From Marchantia polymorpha subsp. ruderalis (taxonomy: Eukaryota; Streptophyta; Marchantiopsida; Marchantiales; Marchantiaceae): a stretch of 64,000 nucleotides of DNA. Of the stretch, positions 41,801 through 55,854 are shown piece by piece. Below the pieces are notes generated by a model. It made no database searches and was not told the DNA's origin. It saw nothing but the letters and a program-made list of their open reading frames with translations. Each line of letters starts with the position of its first letter. Position 1 is the stretch's first letter. The stretch spans positions 2,438,001-2,502,000 of the forward strand of contig AP031357.1 in assembly GCA_037833965.1 (NCBI GenBank). The letters are read 5' to 3'. The position numbers and the translations under genes were made by a program.

Positions 41801-44771
41801 TTGAGTCTCTTGGAGAAGATATGGTCACCGAGTCACTGGAAGTACTGCCGGATTCTGAGAAGGATGTCACTTTGCCAGAGGATGGGCAAGTTGCGGAGGC
41901 CAAGACAAGTAAGTCTGCTAAGAAGGAAGATGGACAGCCTGCTGGGGAGGAGATGGAGATCGATGATTGGCTGTTTGATTTTGCCCAACTCTTCCGCAGT
42001 CATGTGGGTAAGTACATCTGTCTAATCTCTAACGTGGAAATTAAGTACGGACGTCAAGTTCAGATCTGTTATCTTTATATTGTAGCCTACTTCCAGATAC
42101 CCTTATGAAATTGAAGACACCATCATACGTTGAACAACGGACACAAGGCTTGGTCTAGCTGTCCAATAGAGTGGACTGTAAGTTTTGGACAAGAAGCTTT
42201 GTATACGTAAGGATACGAAAGTAGGAAGTAGTTTCTAAACGTTATTGTTCCCTTTGTTGCCAGGAATTGACCCCGATGGGCACGTAGATTTCCATGAATT
42301 GGGCATGGAGCTTTGTTCGGAGGCACTAGAGGCAGCTGTTACCAGTGATGAAGCACAGCCTCTTTTTGAAGCTGCCGCAGCCAAGTTCCAGGAAGTGGTA
42401 TATTTCTAAGCATCAGTTAGAACTGCTTGCCCAATTTTCTTGAGCTGAGTTCTCGTCCGTCAAGCTTAGGAAGTACATGTCTTCAAAATTGGAAGATAGA
42501 AATTTTATATTCTTTCCTTTGTCTTCTGGTCCATGTCTTGCTTTACTTACTTCCTTCCAATGCTTTTTCTCAGGCCGCGTTGGCCCTTTTCAATTGGGGA
42601 AATGTGTACATGTGTGCTGCACGGAAGAGAATGCCCATGGAAGAGGCAGGAGGCAAACCGGAATCTAAGGACCAGTTACAGGCCGCGTTTGAGTGGGCAG
42701 AGAGTCATTACAAGCTTGCCGGTCAGAAATACGAGGAAGCCTTGAGAATCAAACCAGATTTCTACGAGGTGTGTTTTCTTGAACGACCACTTTCCTGTTC
42801 CATACGATATTTATAAGGAAAAAAGCTGTTGCGTGCATGTACGGATCCAATTCATTGTGGCGTGTTGATGAGGACCATCCCCCAACCAACCAACCAACGA
42901 ACTAGACACCAGATTGGCTGTAGGGTTCCTGATATGATTCTCCTCTCCACCATGAGATCGTATTGATTGACAGGTGTACAAACAAATACAGATTTTGACG
43001 TTATGATCTGTACTTTTTCCAGGGTGTTCTAGCCCTTGGACAGGAGAAGTTTGAGAGCGCCAAGCTGCAGTGGGCCGCTGCCGTTGCAGGAGGCGTAGAC
43101 CTGAAGAGCTGGGACTCATCAGAAACTTTGAGTCTATATCGCTTCGCCGAAGAGAGGATGCAGACTGCTGCTGAGGTACTACAATGTTCTCACCACGAAA
43201 ACGAGTGACTTTGTTCTAGATTATGTTCTCTAATGTTGCTGTGTGAGCCTTCAATTTGCACAGGTTGAGTTTATATCCCCTTTTCTTTAATGGTCTGAGT
43301 CAGTCTCACCGCTGTACGCTATGTACGCTCGAAACTAAGGGCTGTAAGGCTCTTGTCTACATGCATGGCGGAAGCGTACGAAATAGAAGGGCAGATCTAT
43401 TAGATCTACTTCCAGATCTTCTACCTTTTAATACTAACTCTGCAGCTCTGGTTGATGCGGGACCTTAATCAAGTGTTTGTAGCAGTGAAGGTGATGCTTG
43501 AGTCCGGCATGCATGCATGTCTTTAGAGCAAAGTGAAAGTATGTGTGGTTACGGTCTGATCTTTGACGTCCTGGGGTTTCTATGAAATTGTTTCGAAGGT
43601 AAATCCTTTTCGTGAGCTAAGTTTTTAGAGTTCATTACGCTCACCTCATCGAAGCATTGAAGTCTCACTATATGTTTTCCCATCTTTCGGTTGCTTGAGA
43701 AGATGTGGGAGCAACTGGAGGCACAGCAACAAGGAGCCGAGGCCACTTCTAAAGTAAGAAAGGAACAGGTGAAACCTGAGACCTCCAACGACGATGGTGC
43801 TAGTGCGTCGGAAGCTGCAGATCAGGGAGCAGCCATGAGGTCTCAGATCAATCTTTTTTGGGGAAATGTTCTTTTTGAGCATTCTCAAGTGGAGGTAAAT
43901 TTCCAGTAGGCCACTTTTGAGATCAGTCATTGTTGATTGGGCTGGTTGTTCAAGAAATCTGTAGACGTCAATCGTGACTGTTTGTTGGTCTCTCATTCTG
44001 TTTAGTTTCGAAGTGTATCGTTGTCTATCCACGTAGTTTCATGGTTTATTGGAGCGTTAAATTGGGCGCCGTCCCATGAATAGTATGGGGTCATGTGTCT
44101 GACTCAGTTGTGCTTTGACAGTCGTCTCAGAGTGTGATTCCTGAGAAGTATGCTGATGTTGCAATTTGTGCATATGACAGTATCGCCTGGGGCTGAACAC
44201 TTGGAGAAGTCTGCTGGACGTGGCGGTGGAAAAGTTTGTTGCTGCAGGAGCCTCGGCTGAGGAAATTGAGGGTGCTTTAAAGAACCATCCAGCAAACCTT
44301 GCGAAGGAGAAAACGGAAAATAGCTTGCCATTAGATGAGCCGAGTACATCAGTTGTAGACAAGAACGGGAATTCTCCGGATCCTGTCAACGAGAATGGTC
44401 TCCTAAAGGCTGATGAGGATCCGAAAGCTAACAAAAGCACAGTAACTAGTAGTGCTGTACAGATTGAACCTAAGATTATTGGTGGAGATGCTCCCGGTAT
44501 AGTGGCTAAGGATACGGAAAATCAGACGAAAGAAGACCTGCCCGAGACTGCGAGCGTAGACAGAGAAGATGGTCAGGGCAATGGCAGAGATGGACCATCT
44601 TCCAAGGCCATTTGTGATGACGGATTAGTTGACACACCTTTAGAAGACTCTACCACTAAGAGCAGCAAGAAAGGAGCTAATTCTTCAGCGGCATCAGGTT
44701 CTCATAAAGCGTCTACAGAGGACAAGCCTCGTCCTAAAAGAGCAGAGAAGAAAAGGTCACAAGGTAGTTGA
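38898..44771 (+). CDS. Phox: Phox-like protein: TPR co-chaperone with PB1 domain
   Basis: Eleven exons: 38898-38978, 39070-39212, 40049-40229, 40479-40972, 41096-41174, 41548-42007, 42264-42397, 42574-42768, 43023-43175, 43703-43894, 44181-44771. They join in phase to 900 codons. A basic N-terminus (MGKSSGKKKK) leads into TPRs at about 28-135 that keep carboxylate-clamp residues (KDEGNRRF, HSNRAACL, KALYRRARAY), so Hsp90/Hsp70 tail binding is expected. A Ser/Pro/Gly-rich linker precedes a PB1 domain (about 281-388) with the acidic motif KYQDPDGDLVTITS. An acidic stretch, MEIDDWLFDFAQLFRSHVG, and a second TPR-like region (about 480-700) follow, with WGNVYMCAARKRMPMEE. The last exon adds a long Ser/Glu/Lys-rich tail. 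The layout matches Arabidopsis Phox1-4 (Phox1 is CLMP1, a chloroplast-partitioning factor). Paralogue identity is open. Confidence 0.93.
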
Positions 44772-47353
44772 AACAGGAGAGTTTGTTTTGTGCTGCAGTT
44801 GGAATATAAACAACTGGGGCCAGTCGGCTATACTTCCCCGAGTGACCTGTGTTTGAAAAACTCAGCACAGGATATGGGGAGTGTTTTTGTACACTCTGTG
44901 TTCCTTTATGAACACAGATTCCACTGAGTCGAAATAGTTGAGAAAGGGTGCTCATTCCCAAGTTTTTGGGGTCACCCGGGAATAGCGAAGGTTTTGAGTC
45001 AATAGTGATTCATTCCCCTGGGTGAATTTCTCGTCACATGCCTGAGAACACTAGAACAAGCACCAATAACATGGTTAGTGGCATTCGGCAGCGCTCCAGC
45101 TTTCGTTAAGAATTATTTGGCTATAGCAAGTAGTTGCCAGAAACCATCAGATTGTTTTCCACTGGTGAGTACTTCGGCAAATTGTTCGTTATGGTTCACA
45201 CGAGGAGTATGGAAGTAGACTCATACCTTCGGGTTCCTGCCGAGACCAGATCCTAGGCACTTGGCCTTTATGGTCCATCGTCAGGTTCTAATTGTGCGGG
45301 GGAGACTCTTGTGCTGGTAAGCGGGTGCCGAAGGAGGAACATGCTGATAAAGAGTTCACCATCGGACTCATAACGATTAGTTTTGTGTCCGTTTCATTCA
45401 TTAGTCCTCGGCAACAATTAAATTGGTTCTTATATTGGATTCAGAAGACAACTTAGGCTTCAGTTTAGTCCTGTGTATGCCGATAGAGGTTTTATCCTCT
45501 GCTTCAATCTCACGCAGCTTGGGCATTTTGAGGTCGAAGCAACCGTCCGTTGAGGCTCACGCTGTAGTGCGAAGCTATGAGTATTATCCGAGGCTTCTGA
45601 AGCTAGGTTGATGGGCAGATGTTGGTATCTGACATCGTTACCGGTCAGTTTCGAACATTCATTGTTTAGTGGATTGCAACAGTTCAATTTTCCTTGTTTC
45701 AGGAATGACAGACATTGGCTGGATTTGATTGTTTTGCATCCACTTCCCAGCATAAAGGAGATTTTTTGTCCAGTTCTCGCAATTGTCGATGACTATGCAA
45801 TTTCTCTGATATTCGTCTTTAAAATCTGGAACATGTGTCGAACCTAGTGTTTAATTCCAGATGGGTGGGAAAACCAGCGAGCATGGAATGTTCCTCTAAG
45901 GGTTCTCGATGAAGACTTCTGAAGACACATATTTAACGCACATTATTTTGGACACAGTAGTGTTTAAATTTTGTGTTCAGTTGACGCTACCAGATAAGAG
46001 AGGAAAATTGTTCAACGTTTCTGGAAACAACAACGTGCTTCCGAGCTTTCGCGTCCGACAGACCTCGCTATCTGTTCAGGAGCAGTTGACTTCGAATTGG
46101 ACCGTATTGAGATAGAACAAACTAAACCCTAGACCGAAGGTCTTCGGGTCTGGGGTTAGCCTGAGGCGAAGCGGTGGGGTTGTGTTTAGCCCTGATCACT
46201 GTTCTCGAACTATGGTAACAATTTAGATATTGTACGAAATATAAGGCAAGGTTCCGACGTATAGAAGCCCCGATGATTATTCGAAATAGAAACCTTGACT
46301 GTATCATTCCTCACATCTGCTAACAGCAATATGCAAATTCGCTGAATGGAAGAGTATTGGATAATCGTAGGAACAGCTCGTAGGACAATGCTGGACAGTT
46401 CGTACTAAGGACTTCACAGGACTTTTTCAACTCGGAAAGCTGCGGGACCCTGGATACTCTTACCGACTGCCCGAGTTGTAGCTTGTAGAAAGGTGCGAGG
46501 TTTGGTGACCTTGGTACGTATAACCGCCAACGCATGCAATACTTAGGGCTCGTGTAGTCCAGCTCGTATGTGTAGTCGACATAAGGTCAAGTACATATCT
46601 GGCAGATGCATGTGCACTTTCCTAAACGCACGAACAATCCTCGCAAGCTCAATGACGATGAGATAATATGGTACAACAAAACTCTCTTTATATGTGAGCG
46701 TGCAGACCTGACTGCCGAATGAAGGGAAGTGTTCTTATGAGCTTTTCAAAAATTTTAGTTGGCTCTATCCACAAGGAGGGAGTGTCACTCTTAGTAACCT
46801 GAGTTGCAAAACCCCGAAATCGTTCCGTCTCGAGTCCGGACACTTCAATTTTGGACTGCGATTAACATACATCGTTGGTCTATGACGACACCTGGTTGAA
46901 TCTACAAGAGACTTCAAGAGGAGAATACTTTTGTCTAAGTATTAGGGATGTACATCGGACGGACAACCGAAAAAGGAGTAACAAATTCTCATGTTCATGT
47001 GCGAGTGACTCTTGAAGATATTCCAGGGACTATTCAAGGACCGTAGCAACTTTAAGCTCGATCTACATTGCTTGGATCATGTGAATGGCATTGGTACGAA
47101 TTTCACTTTAAAATACTAGATAGTGTTCCAACAGTGGCCACGATCTCTGTCTCGAACTTCCACGATTAATGCATGTATTCAATCAAATTGTAACAGGATA
47201 TTGGACTTCAGAAATGCAAAGAGATTAGATGAATAGCGAGACAGACCTATCATAGATTGAAGGAATAGAGAAAAATCCTGAATAAGAGAAGAAGTGCTAG
47301 AGAAGTGAACTGAAAGGAATAATACGCTACGCATGATTGTAGGTTTAGTAACT
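44772..47353. other. 3' flank of Phox-like gene and intergenic DNA
   Basis: No gene is supported. Small inverted repeats occur: TCACCCGGGAAT at about 44971 is inverted imperfectly near 45015, and a fold-back around AGACCGAAGGTCTTCGGGTCT lies at about 46130-46155. Short frames at 45423-45611 and 45608-45847 show no recognisable domain. Confidence 0.55.
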
Positions 47354-47421
47354 ACAATCGACAAAAATTGCGCAATAATATCTGCTTTTGCAGATATTAT
47401 TTCGCATTTTTTGTCGATTGT
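47354..47421. repeat. Hairpin, about 32-bp arms
   Basis: The arm beginning ACAATCGACAAAAATTGCGC (47354-47385) pairs with 47390-47421 with two mismatches around TTTT. TTGTCGAT repeats follow to about 47450. It lies at the left edge of an A/T-rich block and may be a small fold-back transposon or a small-RNA precursor. Confidence 0.85.
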
Positions 47422-47429
47422 CGATTGTA

Positions 47430-49000
47430 TTTTTGTCGATTTTTGTCGATAGATGTGGAAGTATTTTATTTTTGGTAGCTCAAAACCTAGTCGGATAGTT
47501 GAATGTTTAGCTCGAACAACTTGCTTGGAATGATTAAAGACAGTTTCAGTATTTTTTCTGGGATTGATATATGCAACGAAAATAAAATACATTAATATTT
47601 TCATTTTCAACTTTTAGATTTTAGATTTACATTAATTACAACTCTCCACAAGAGAATATTATTTTTTGAGTGGTTTGTGAATGGCATGTCAAATTTCTTA
47701 TCTGATGATCTCACTGTCCCAAACTGTAACTGTAGTTATGGTGTTATTCAATGATATTTTTCATTATTATGAAAATTAAAAATTATTTTAACTCTTTCGA
47801 TGAAATTTATCTTAGCTACAAAAGTTAAAAGATACGGAATTTTTTTTCAACATTCAACATACTTATACAATATAAAATTTTATTTTTTGTTATTTTTTAT
47901 TTCTTTCAATAAATAAAAGTATTATTATAATAAATTAAAATTTGAATATCGTATTGTTAAATTCGGATTATAAGATCGTGTTTGATTTCACATATCAATA
48001 TCCGTTGAGAAAATTTGAAAATATCAAAAACTGAAGATTGATATTGATTTAAGTTATAAAATCAATAAAAAATTTATTTTTGCAAACTATATTTTATTTT
48101 AGAAAAGAATAAAGTTTGATAATTTATGAATAAAATTTATGTAACAGAAAAATTGGTATTTTCCAAATTTATTTCATTAAGAAAGTTGAATATTAACATG
48201 GCTACAAATATTTTACAAAAAATTTGATTTTTTTATTTATGAATCTTAAATTTAATGAAATAGATTGAAAATAAATTTGAAATATCCATTCATGAAAAAT
48301 TTATAAGAGCAAATTTTTTTAATAAGACATGTAATTGAAAATAATTTTTTAATTTGAAATGTGTATTTAAGATATATTTTTCTAATTATTCAAGATAATT
48401 CAATTGAAATATGACTTAACAAAATACAGTCTTGCTTTTTTTTCAATTGAGATTTGAAATTCAATAGAAAAATATTTGATAATAAGCATATTTATTCATA
48501 ATTAAAAAAATTATTTGAATCTAAAAAATTTCAAAATAAGGACAAGGGATGAGGAGTATGATGCATGTGTTAAATATCTGATATCAATGTAATATTTTTT
48601 AAATGATAAGTTAAAACAAGTTAGAAATGTTAATCTTTAAGAGCAATGTGTGATAGATGACTAATGTTGCAAATATGATTTTTGGTATCAAGTGATGATT
48701 GTGATCAATATCACGAAATCTATTGTTATACGTACAAAAATTTAAAATGAAAATTTAATTTTCATTATTAGAAGATATAAATAGCTCTAAAAAATTTCAA
48801 GAAATCGATACAGTTATTTTTGAGCTTTTGTGAGATTCTACATCAGCCAGATTATCTTGACCATCAACATACTTCTATTGACCATAATCCTTCTACTTAT
48901 TCTTGACACAATAGATCAATCAATAAATCATCAATAATCTGCAAGGAATTTCTTTTCCTTCAAATATACACGCAGCACGAAATATTAATGGTTCATGTAG
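47430..49000. other. A/T-rich block without genes
   Basis: Composition and texture match the blocks at 10.2-11.3 and 30.7-35.4 kb. No open frame of note is present. Confidence 0.7.
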
Positions 49001-52000
49001 ATTCACGCATCCAGTTTACAAATCAATTAGCCTTGCTGCTGGCTAAGCCCTCTCCCACTTTGCATTTCCTAGCCGCCTCTAGTTTTCCTTCAAACTTGTT
49101 ATTCAACGCTCTAATTCCTTTTTACGTTTGCTCTTGACCTTGTTGATGGATGGCGAGGGCTCTTGATGGCCAAGTGATGGCTCCTCGGAAAACTTAGTTC
49201 ACATTATGGTGTCAATGTCCGTGGTCCAATTGCCTACTTGCTCTAGACAGTTACTTCAAAAAACTTCAGCTGCATGTGAAGGGGTGGAGAGCTCAAGAAC
49301 CTTAATCTCGTAATACCTTCGGACGATGTTTGAACGTAGGCTTTTAGACATTGTCAACCTGCAGTCCTTCTAATTTGACGGCCATGGTCTACAATGATCC
49401 AAGTGGTCATCCTCAAGCCTGAATCAAACTTCCTTGTCCGTTTCCGGGGCATCGTTTCCGGGATCCCATTTTACCATGGCTAGAAATGAAATTTAGTGGA
49501 TTTTAGAGGATAGATGGTCGACTATTTCTACATCATTCAATTAATCTCCTTCAACAACATATTTACGTGCTTCTAGACCTGATCTATAAACTGTATACAT
49601 TGAGAAATGATAACCACTGGAGGATCAAGTCTTCAACTTACGTGGTACTCTTGCAAGCTTGAAGAACTAAGATATCACCTGACCAAAAAGCGACTTGAGT
49701 AATAGTGTTAGAGTTGATGTCTTTTCTCTTGAATATTCGATACTCAGTGAAGCTATTTTTATATAAGACTTTGTAAGAAAGGTACACAATGGGAGGACTT
49801 CCTCAATTCAAGCAAGAAAACATCTAGTAGTCTCGTGTTCGAAGACAGGAATGGATGAGAGCAAGAACTTTGAACCACTCCTTAAAGTCTTGTATGAACA
49901 GGATCAGCAATGTACAGTTAACGACATTGAGCTTTGAATGTAAACAACTACCCAGTCTACCACCTTGAGCTTCAAAACGGTGATCGGATAGATGTAAGAA
50001 ATTACATACATTACTTATAACCCGGCTGTGGTAATAATGGATAGAAGGAGAGCATCAGTATTTGAAAACCCAACAGAAGATGCATTCATTTTCCAGTAGT
50101 ACCCATAGTACCCACAAAGCCTCAGTACTTCCACCCAGATGCTATATCTTCATTGCTTCAGGCTAAAAATATGCAAAAAATAATATAAAATTCTCTTTGA
50201 AGACACGACAGGCTTTCATTATGACCACATTATTCGCTTTCAATTTTCAGAGCTACAGCATGACTGCCTTTGAAAGTCTTCCCAACACCATTATTACTGG
50301 AAATATCGCACGTAAGAAAACAAAACTGGAGTGGATAATTTATTGGGGGAATCGAATTCTTTGCATCGTCTTTAGTGTAGGCTTGGGGGTATCTTACTGT
50401 TTGGGTATCTTCGGTATGAGCATACTACCGAGTCATAAGTCAATGACTAGTGTAACGAACATCAAAATCTACTAACAAGAAGAAGACCACGACATCGGTA
50501 GAAACGAGGACATGTTTCCCTTTGTGATACTATTGGGGCCTAGCGCCTTCATCCTTGTACGGCTTGATGGGATCTTTCAATTTTCTGTTATCTACTTGGC
50601 CCCCCTTCCTCAAGGAAACAAGACCAAATCCACTCGATCATGCCGTCATTCACCGTCTGTTTCTGCCTACAGGAGGAGGACTTTGACACAATGAGAGAGT
50701 GAGCGGACAAATGACCAACGGACACAACAGACAGTGCTCTGTGTCCATCTCTCCATGCTTGGAAAGATGGAGAAATGAAGTGGAAATGGAAGAGAAGGCA
50801 TTGTACTGCATCCGAAGGGACGCGGGGAGGTGGGGTTGGATGATGGGACCACGGAAGTGAAGACTGTTTCCTTGGTGGCTCTGTCTGGCTTGCTTGGATA
50901 TTCTCTCAGCTCACTAGGAAAGTGTGTAGGGCGAGAACTCCACTCGCTCGCTCGCCGGTGTCATGAATTTCTCGTGCCAGCCCCTTGAATCCAGCACGGA
51001 TGGGAGTTGTCTTCACGTCTTCGACTTGGCTTGACTGCCTCGAGAGACTGGGTTATGGTGGGGGTGGCCTGGCATTCGCCACTGTGAAATCTGGTAGGTT
51101 GGTAGGAAGTCTTGTAAGTACATACAGGGTCCAGATTCCAGAAGAATAGACTGCAGGTCTTTCTTGTCGTTGTCTTTGTTCGAGTACAGTAGTTATGATG
51201 AACAGCATCCCACCATCCTCTTTTCTTCCCTGCTTGCCCGCGGATCTTCAGCAATCCCAGACACAATCGAGATCCGAAGATGATCGCCACAGTAATAAGC
51301 TCATGGGTCGCAGATGCCGCGGGTAAACCCGTGAATATCGTCTTCCGATTCGAGATGTCGACAAATCATGCAAGTTGAGCTTTTCGCATGCTCGCTGCCT
51401 TTACGAACACAATGACGACGTTGTCAACAGGGTCGCCAAAGATCGGTATCTATGTTTGTACGTTGTCGCCAGTGCTACCGAGATTTCACATTTTGCTGAT
51501 GGCTGATGGCTGGTGTGCATGTACAGCATTCTTCCAGTACGGACGAATGAAGGACCTTCGTCCTCTTTTCACCGCTGGCCATCGTGGAGGCATGACGGCA
51601 GGACAAGGTCGAGGCAGGGTGCATCCATCTTCAGGATAGTTGAAGTCAACTATGGCTGTCGTGAGAAAACGATCGAGATATTCGAACTCGTTCGGGCATT
51701 CATTTGTCGAACCTCGAGAGTGGCTCTACCGTGCACTGTTTGCCTTCTCGATGTTCGCGGCCTTTGCTTTAAGGAACAGCCACTGGGAACGAGAGAGAAA
51801 GTGAGGGAGAAGAAGAAATTGATAAATGCATGACAATGTGGGGAAAATACGGGGCTCGGTGCTGCAGACAAGCAGAATACGATATGGCGACTACAGTACA
51901 CTGTTCAGAGTCCAGGTTCATGTGCAAATGGAATGATGAGCTTATCGACTCCGATTGAGTTGCACAGTTGTGTACTCGTCGTCGTCCGTCCATGGAAAAA

Positions 52001-52330
52001 AATAAGAATGTCGCCGGACGACAGCACTGACTGCGAACGAGTGACGGACATTCAAAGTCCACGGGCTCTGAGACAAGGGCGACGAGACGAGAGCTGAAGT
52101 GCGCCCCTCCGGATGAATACGGACCGGGTGGCTTCTCGCCATCGCCATCGACTGTACGTGGTCCTTTCCAGAGGAGGAGGAAGTGGCTCGCACACACAAG
52201 TTGGTGCAATGCTAGATAGAAGCAGCGGCGGCCGAGAGACATGGCAGCGAGGCAGAGGCAGAGGCAGGCAGAGTCTGACTCCGGAGAGAAAGTTGCGAGA
52301 AGCGACAAGCGAGGGAGAAGGTGCACGAAG
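49001..52330. other. Intergenic sequence, no supported gene
   Basis: Composition is ordinary. One frame at 50197-50475 has a hydrophobic segment (RILCIVFSVGLGVSYCLGIF) but no known family and no convincing splice partners. The remainder shows only short overlapping frames. Confidence 0.5.
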
Positions 52331-53539
52331 AGGGGAGGGGAGGGGAGGGGAGGCGATGGAAGGTGGTGCTACCGAGGAGCTGCGTCAATGTGGTTTGCTG
52401 CTGGTGGTTGGGGTCAAGAGTAGACTAGAGTAGAGTGCAGAGTGCAGAGAGCAGAGGCAGCAGAGGCAGCAATAGAGTCTCCAGTCTGGGTCATAGTCTA
52501 GAGAACGGGACCGTACGCTGTGACGCTTTGTTTCTTATGGGGCTCGCTCGCGGGCGGGGCTACCAACTTTCTGAGCTTGTCGACGAGAAGAGGAGAGGGC
52601 CTAGGTGCTCGAGAGGATCGAAGCAATCCGGCAAGCTAGCGAGAGCTAGGCAGAGGCAGAGGCTAGAGGAGGCTAGAGGAGGCTAGCGGGGCTACAACCA
52701 ACAACTACGCCGCCCATGCAAAAGACGCGAGAGAGCGCGTGATGGAGTGGGCTCGGGAGCGCCTCTCGCAACACAAGCGGCCGGGGCGGAGGAATTGTTT
52801 ATGCGCTTGTTTGCGGAGACGACACATGTGGCGCAGGGGTGTCGATCGGTTTCCCAGATTCGAGCGAAGGCACGCGAGGGTGCGCAAAAGGTGACCGGAG
52901 GGGAGGGGAGGGGAGGGGAGGGGGTGCAGAGCCAAGGCGAGGGCAACGCCGCCAACAACAGGAGCCAGGTGCAAGCGGCATGGGGCCATGGGGGCCTGGG
53001 ATCGGCTGCAGCAGCGGGCCAGACCACTTGGCGAGGGAGGAGTCATGACGACGACGACCGCTCTTTAGTTCGAGGCCAGTGGTGGGACGAGGCACTCGAG
53101 CGCCGTTCGTTCGCTGCCTGGCGCTGTGTCTGTCTCGAGCCATCCGCCCTGCCCTGCGCAGAGCCGAGAGAGTGAGGCTGCCATTAAAAGAGCAGTCGCT
53201 CGCTTCGAGAGATTTGACATCAGCCTCTAGAGCTCGTCATAAGTCGCTCTGCGCTGCGCTGCATCCATCGCCTTTCACCACCACCCCTCCCCTCCCCTCC
53301 CGTGCCCATACAGTTCACGCCGAGCCGGTCGTGAGCCCAGCCCATCGCATCGCATCCATCTCTCATGCCTCCATCCTTGCTTCCGATCGATTCTCGCACA
53401 CGCCGTGCCGACTGGCGGTAAATCCTGATTAATTGCGCAAGAAGACGCCGCAGAAGAACAAGAAGAATAGAAAGAACACCAGATGGATAGACATCCCGGC
53501 CCCACCAAATCCCACCGACCGCTTCATTTGGTTACTCCC

Positions 53540-53577
<38 letters not shown>

Positions 53578-55854
53578 CCTCCCTCCCTCATCCATTCATG
53601 ACGCTGCTGGTGAGAAGACTTACCGTGTAGGCGAGACAAACCGGCAGACAGATAGGCAGGCAGGCAGCAAGCAAGCAGGCGGGCAGGCAGGCAGACAGCG
53701 ACGGGCGATCAGAAACACACTTTCTGTGAGCATGAGGGACGAGGGACGAGGGACGAGGGATCGAGCGAGCGAGAGCTTGAGAGAGGGAGAATTCGCAGAA
53801 TCGGCCACACGCTTTCGAAAAGGGGGAGAAGAGGGTAGACGAAGACGAAGACGAAGAAGAAGGGGGATGAGGAGGAGGGGGGGGGGGGGGGGACGAATGG
53901 GGAGAAGAAACAAGAGCACGGGATCTGGAAAAGAAAGCGCGCAACGGCGCATCGGCACTTGGGGAACGAGGCCTGACCGGCGCGGACCTGCCCGGGCATG
54001 TCCTGCCCGCGGTCGATGCAGACAGCGGGCGTACGGCGGGGCGGGGGAGGGGCCGTCGCTAGGACAGACGGCCGGCAAGGGCCGAGAAAAGCGACCGTCG
54101 CCGTCGGGCTGGAAATCCGATTGACAAAGATTTCGGGAGGGTGGCACCTACAAAGGGGGATCTCCTCGGTCGTAGGTGGATGCGTGCGCGCGACATCGCG
54201 AGCACGAGCGCGAGCACGGGCACGAGCATTTGCTCTTGATTCTGCGCTGCTCCGTCGCTCGCTCGTCGCTTCTTCTTTTGTCCCTTCGGACAGCATCTCC
54301 GCTCGTCGTCGTCGTCCGCGCATTTACTGCGCCCGCAACCACGGGCCTCGGGCGACTGCGTAAGAGTAGCTGGCTCCTCCGACTTCATCGGAGATTTGGA
54401 CCTTCCTCGTACTATCCAGTACAGAGGACAGCGCGAATATTGATCGCATCAACAACCTTCTCGGTCATGAGAATTCAGTGCGACTCCCTTCCTTTATCAC
54501 GCACCCTCGCTTGCCTGATGCTGGCGTGCGCTCGAGCAGGGATGGGAATCATGGGACTCGGCATTAATGCTAAGGTTGCATCGGTGGGCCGGGCCGGGGA
54601 TGAGCATCCGCCTGCGGCTCCAGTCCACGCGGATCCTGAAGGTTTCATGGGGCTGATGAGATCTGGTCACACAGGAAACAAGGTGGCCTCGGTCGGCCGG
54701 CGCGCGCGCTGCTGCTGCTGAAATGCTGCTGGAAGGTTTGCCGGAACACGGCCGCGAAGAGAGAGCAGGGACGCTCGATGCTTCTGTAACGGAATGGTCG
54801 TACGAGAAACGGGAAGAATTGTTGTGTCTCCTCGAGGCGTGATCCGCCATGCTCTTACTCGGTGTCAGAGTTAGAGGATAAGAGGGACGAGCGTCGCACA
54901 AGCGGCAAAAGGCTGTGCTCGCAGCACGACAGGGCGGCCGTCAGGCCGGACCAGGCCAGGTTTGCCCATCAAGACTGGAGCCTTGGGTTTCTGATCGGCT
55001 GGATAACAATCATGTTTAAGACAGCGGGGACATCGTGTGCCGGAATGGAGCCGCTCATTGGCGAGCGTGGAATTCACAGATGAACACAGCGAGAGTGAGA
55101 GCGAGAGAGAGCACGTGTACACAGAGACTTTTCACACCATGGGACATTTCGACAATTTGGCCATTTTGACATTTTGACATTTCGACACTCGAATCTCCAC
55201 ACTCTGCGTTGATCCCGACTGCAACTCCACCCCTCAAGGACGGCACGGCCCCGTATGCACACATGAATGTGCAATCCATCAACCATGCAGCGGAGTGTGT
55301 ACGTCGAACGTGAATCGGATAAGACGTCGAACAGAGGTTACGCTCGACAGTGTCTGTCATGGATATATTGCAGTGCAGACACCGTAGACGACAGACGGGG
55401 CAGGGCAGCGGGGGCTCGAGAGATGGGGAATCGAAACCGCAGCTGAGGACGAGACAGACAGACAGACAGACAGACAGATGGGACGAGAGAGGGGGAGTGC
55501 ATTGATGAGGAGAATCATGGAACCAGGTCGAAATTTTCAATCTCGCACAAATTTACTACTACTAAAATTAGAAAAAGCACATCAGTACATATAGACTTAG
55601 TCGACCTGGCAACATTGATTGAATGGGCCCACCTTTCCCTTGTGAAGGGCAGGCTGGTAATGGCGAATGGGCCTCTTGACCCACCATCTACTCCTACTGC
55701 TGTCACTCGCAGCTTTAAAACCAACACAATGACATGGTACAAAGTGATTCTCTAAAGTTCACACTGATCATCCCTCTCCACCTTACGAGGGGCCACTACA
55801 ATGTTACACAGAAATTAATCTACACACGCAATTCAGAAGTTACCGAGCTAAAAT
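52331..55854. other. GC-rich low-complexity region
   Basis: Simple repeats are dense here: GGGGA runs (52332-52353 and 52897-52924), CCCCT runs near 53285, a 34-nt C tract, a 16-nt G tract, AGGC/CAGG runs (53650-53700) and (GACA)n at 55452-55478. Long open frames on both strands (53483-54124 plus, 53620-54323 minus) consist of repeat-coded Pro, Arg, Ser and Gly and are not credible genes. The last 100 bp before 55855 would be the 3' untranslated region of the invertase gene. Confidence 0.65.
53541..53574. repeat. 34-nt poly-C tract
   Basis: An uninterrupted run of 34 C, followed about 300 bp downstream by 16 G (53877-53892). Length in the assembly may be unreliable. Confidence 0.9.

Noticed and set aside
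50197-50475. A 92-codon frame with a hydrophobic segment
   Set aside because: I could not match it to any family, and neighbouring DNA offers no convincing exons. It is left as unassigned intergenic sequence.
53483-54323. Long overlapping frames on both strands (up to 213 codons)
   Set aside because: They are encoded by C, G and CAGG simple repeats, with Pro/Arg/Ser-rich products and no domain; low-complexity DNA rarely contains stops.
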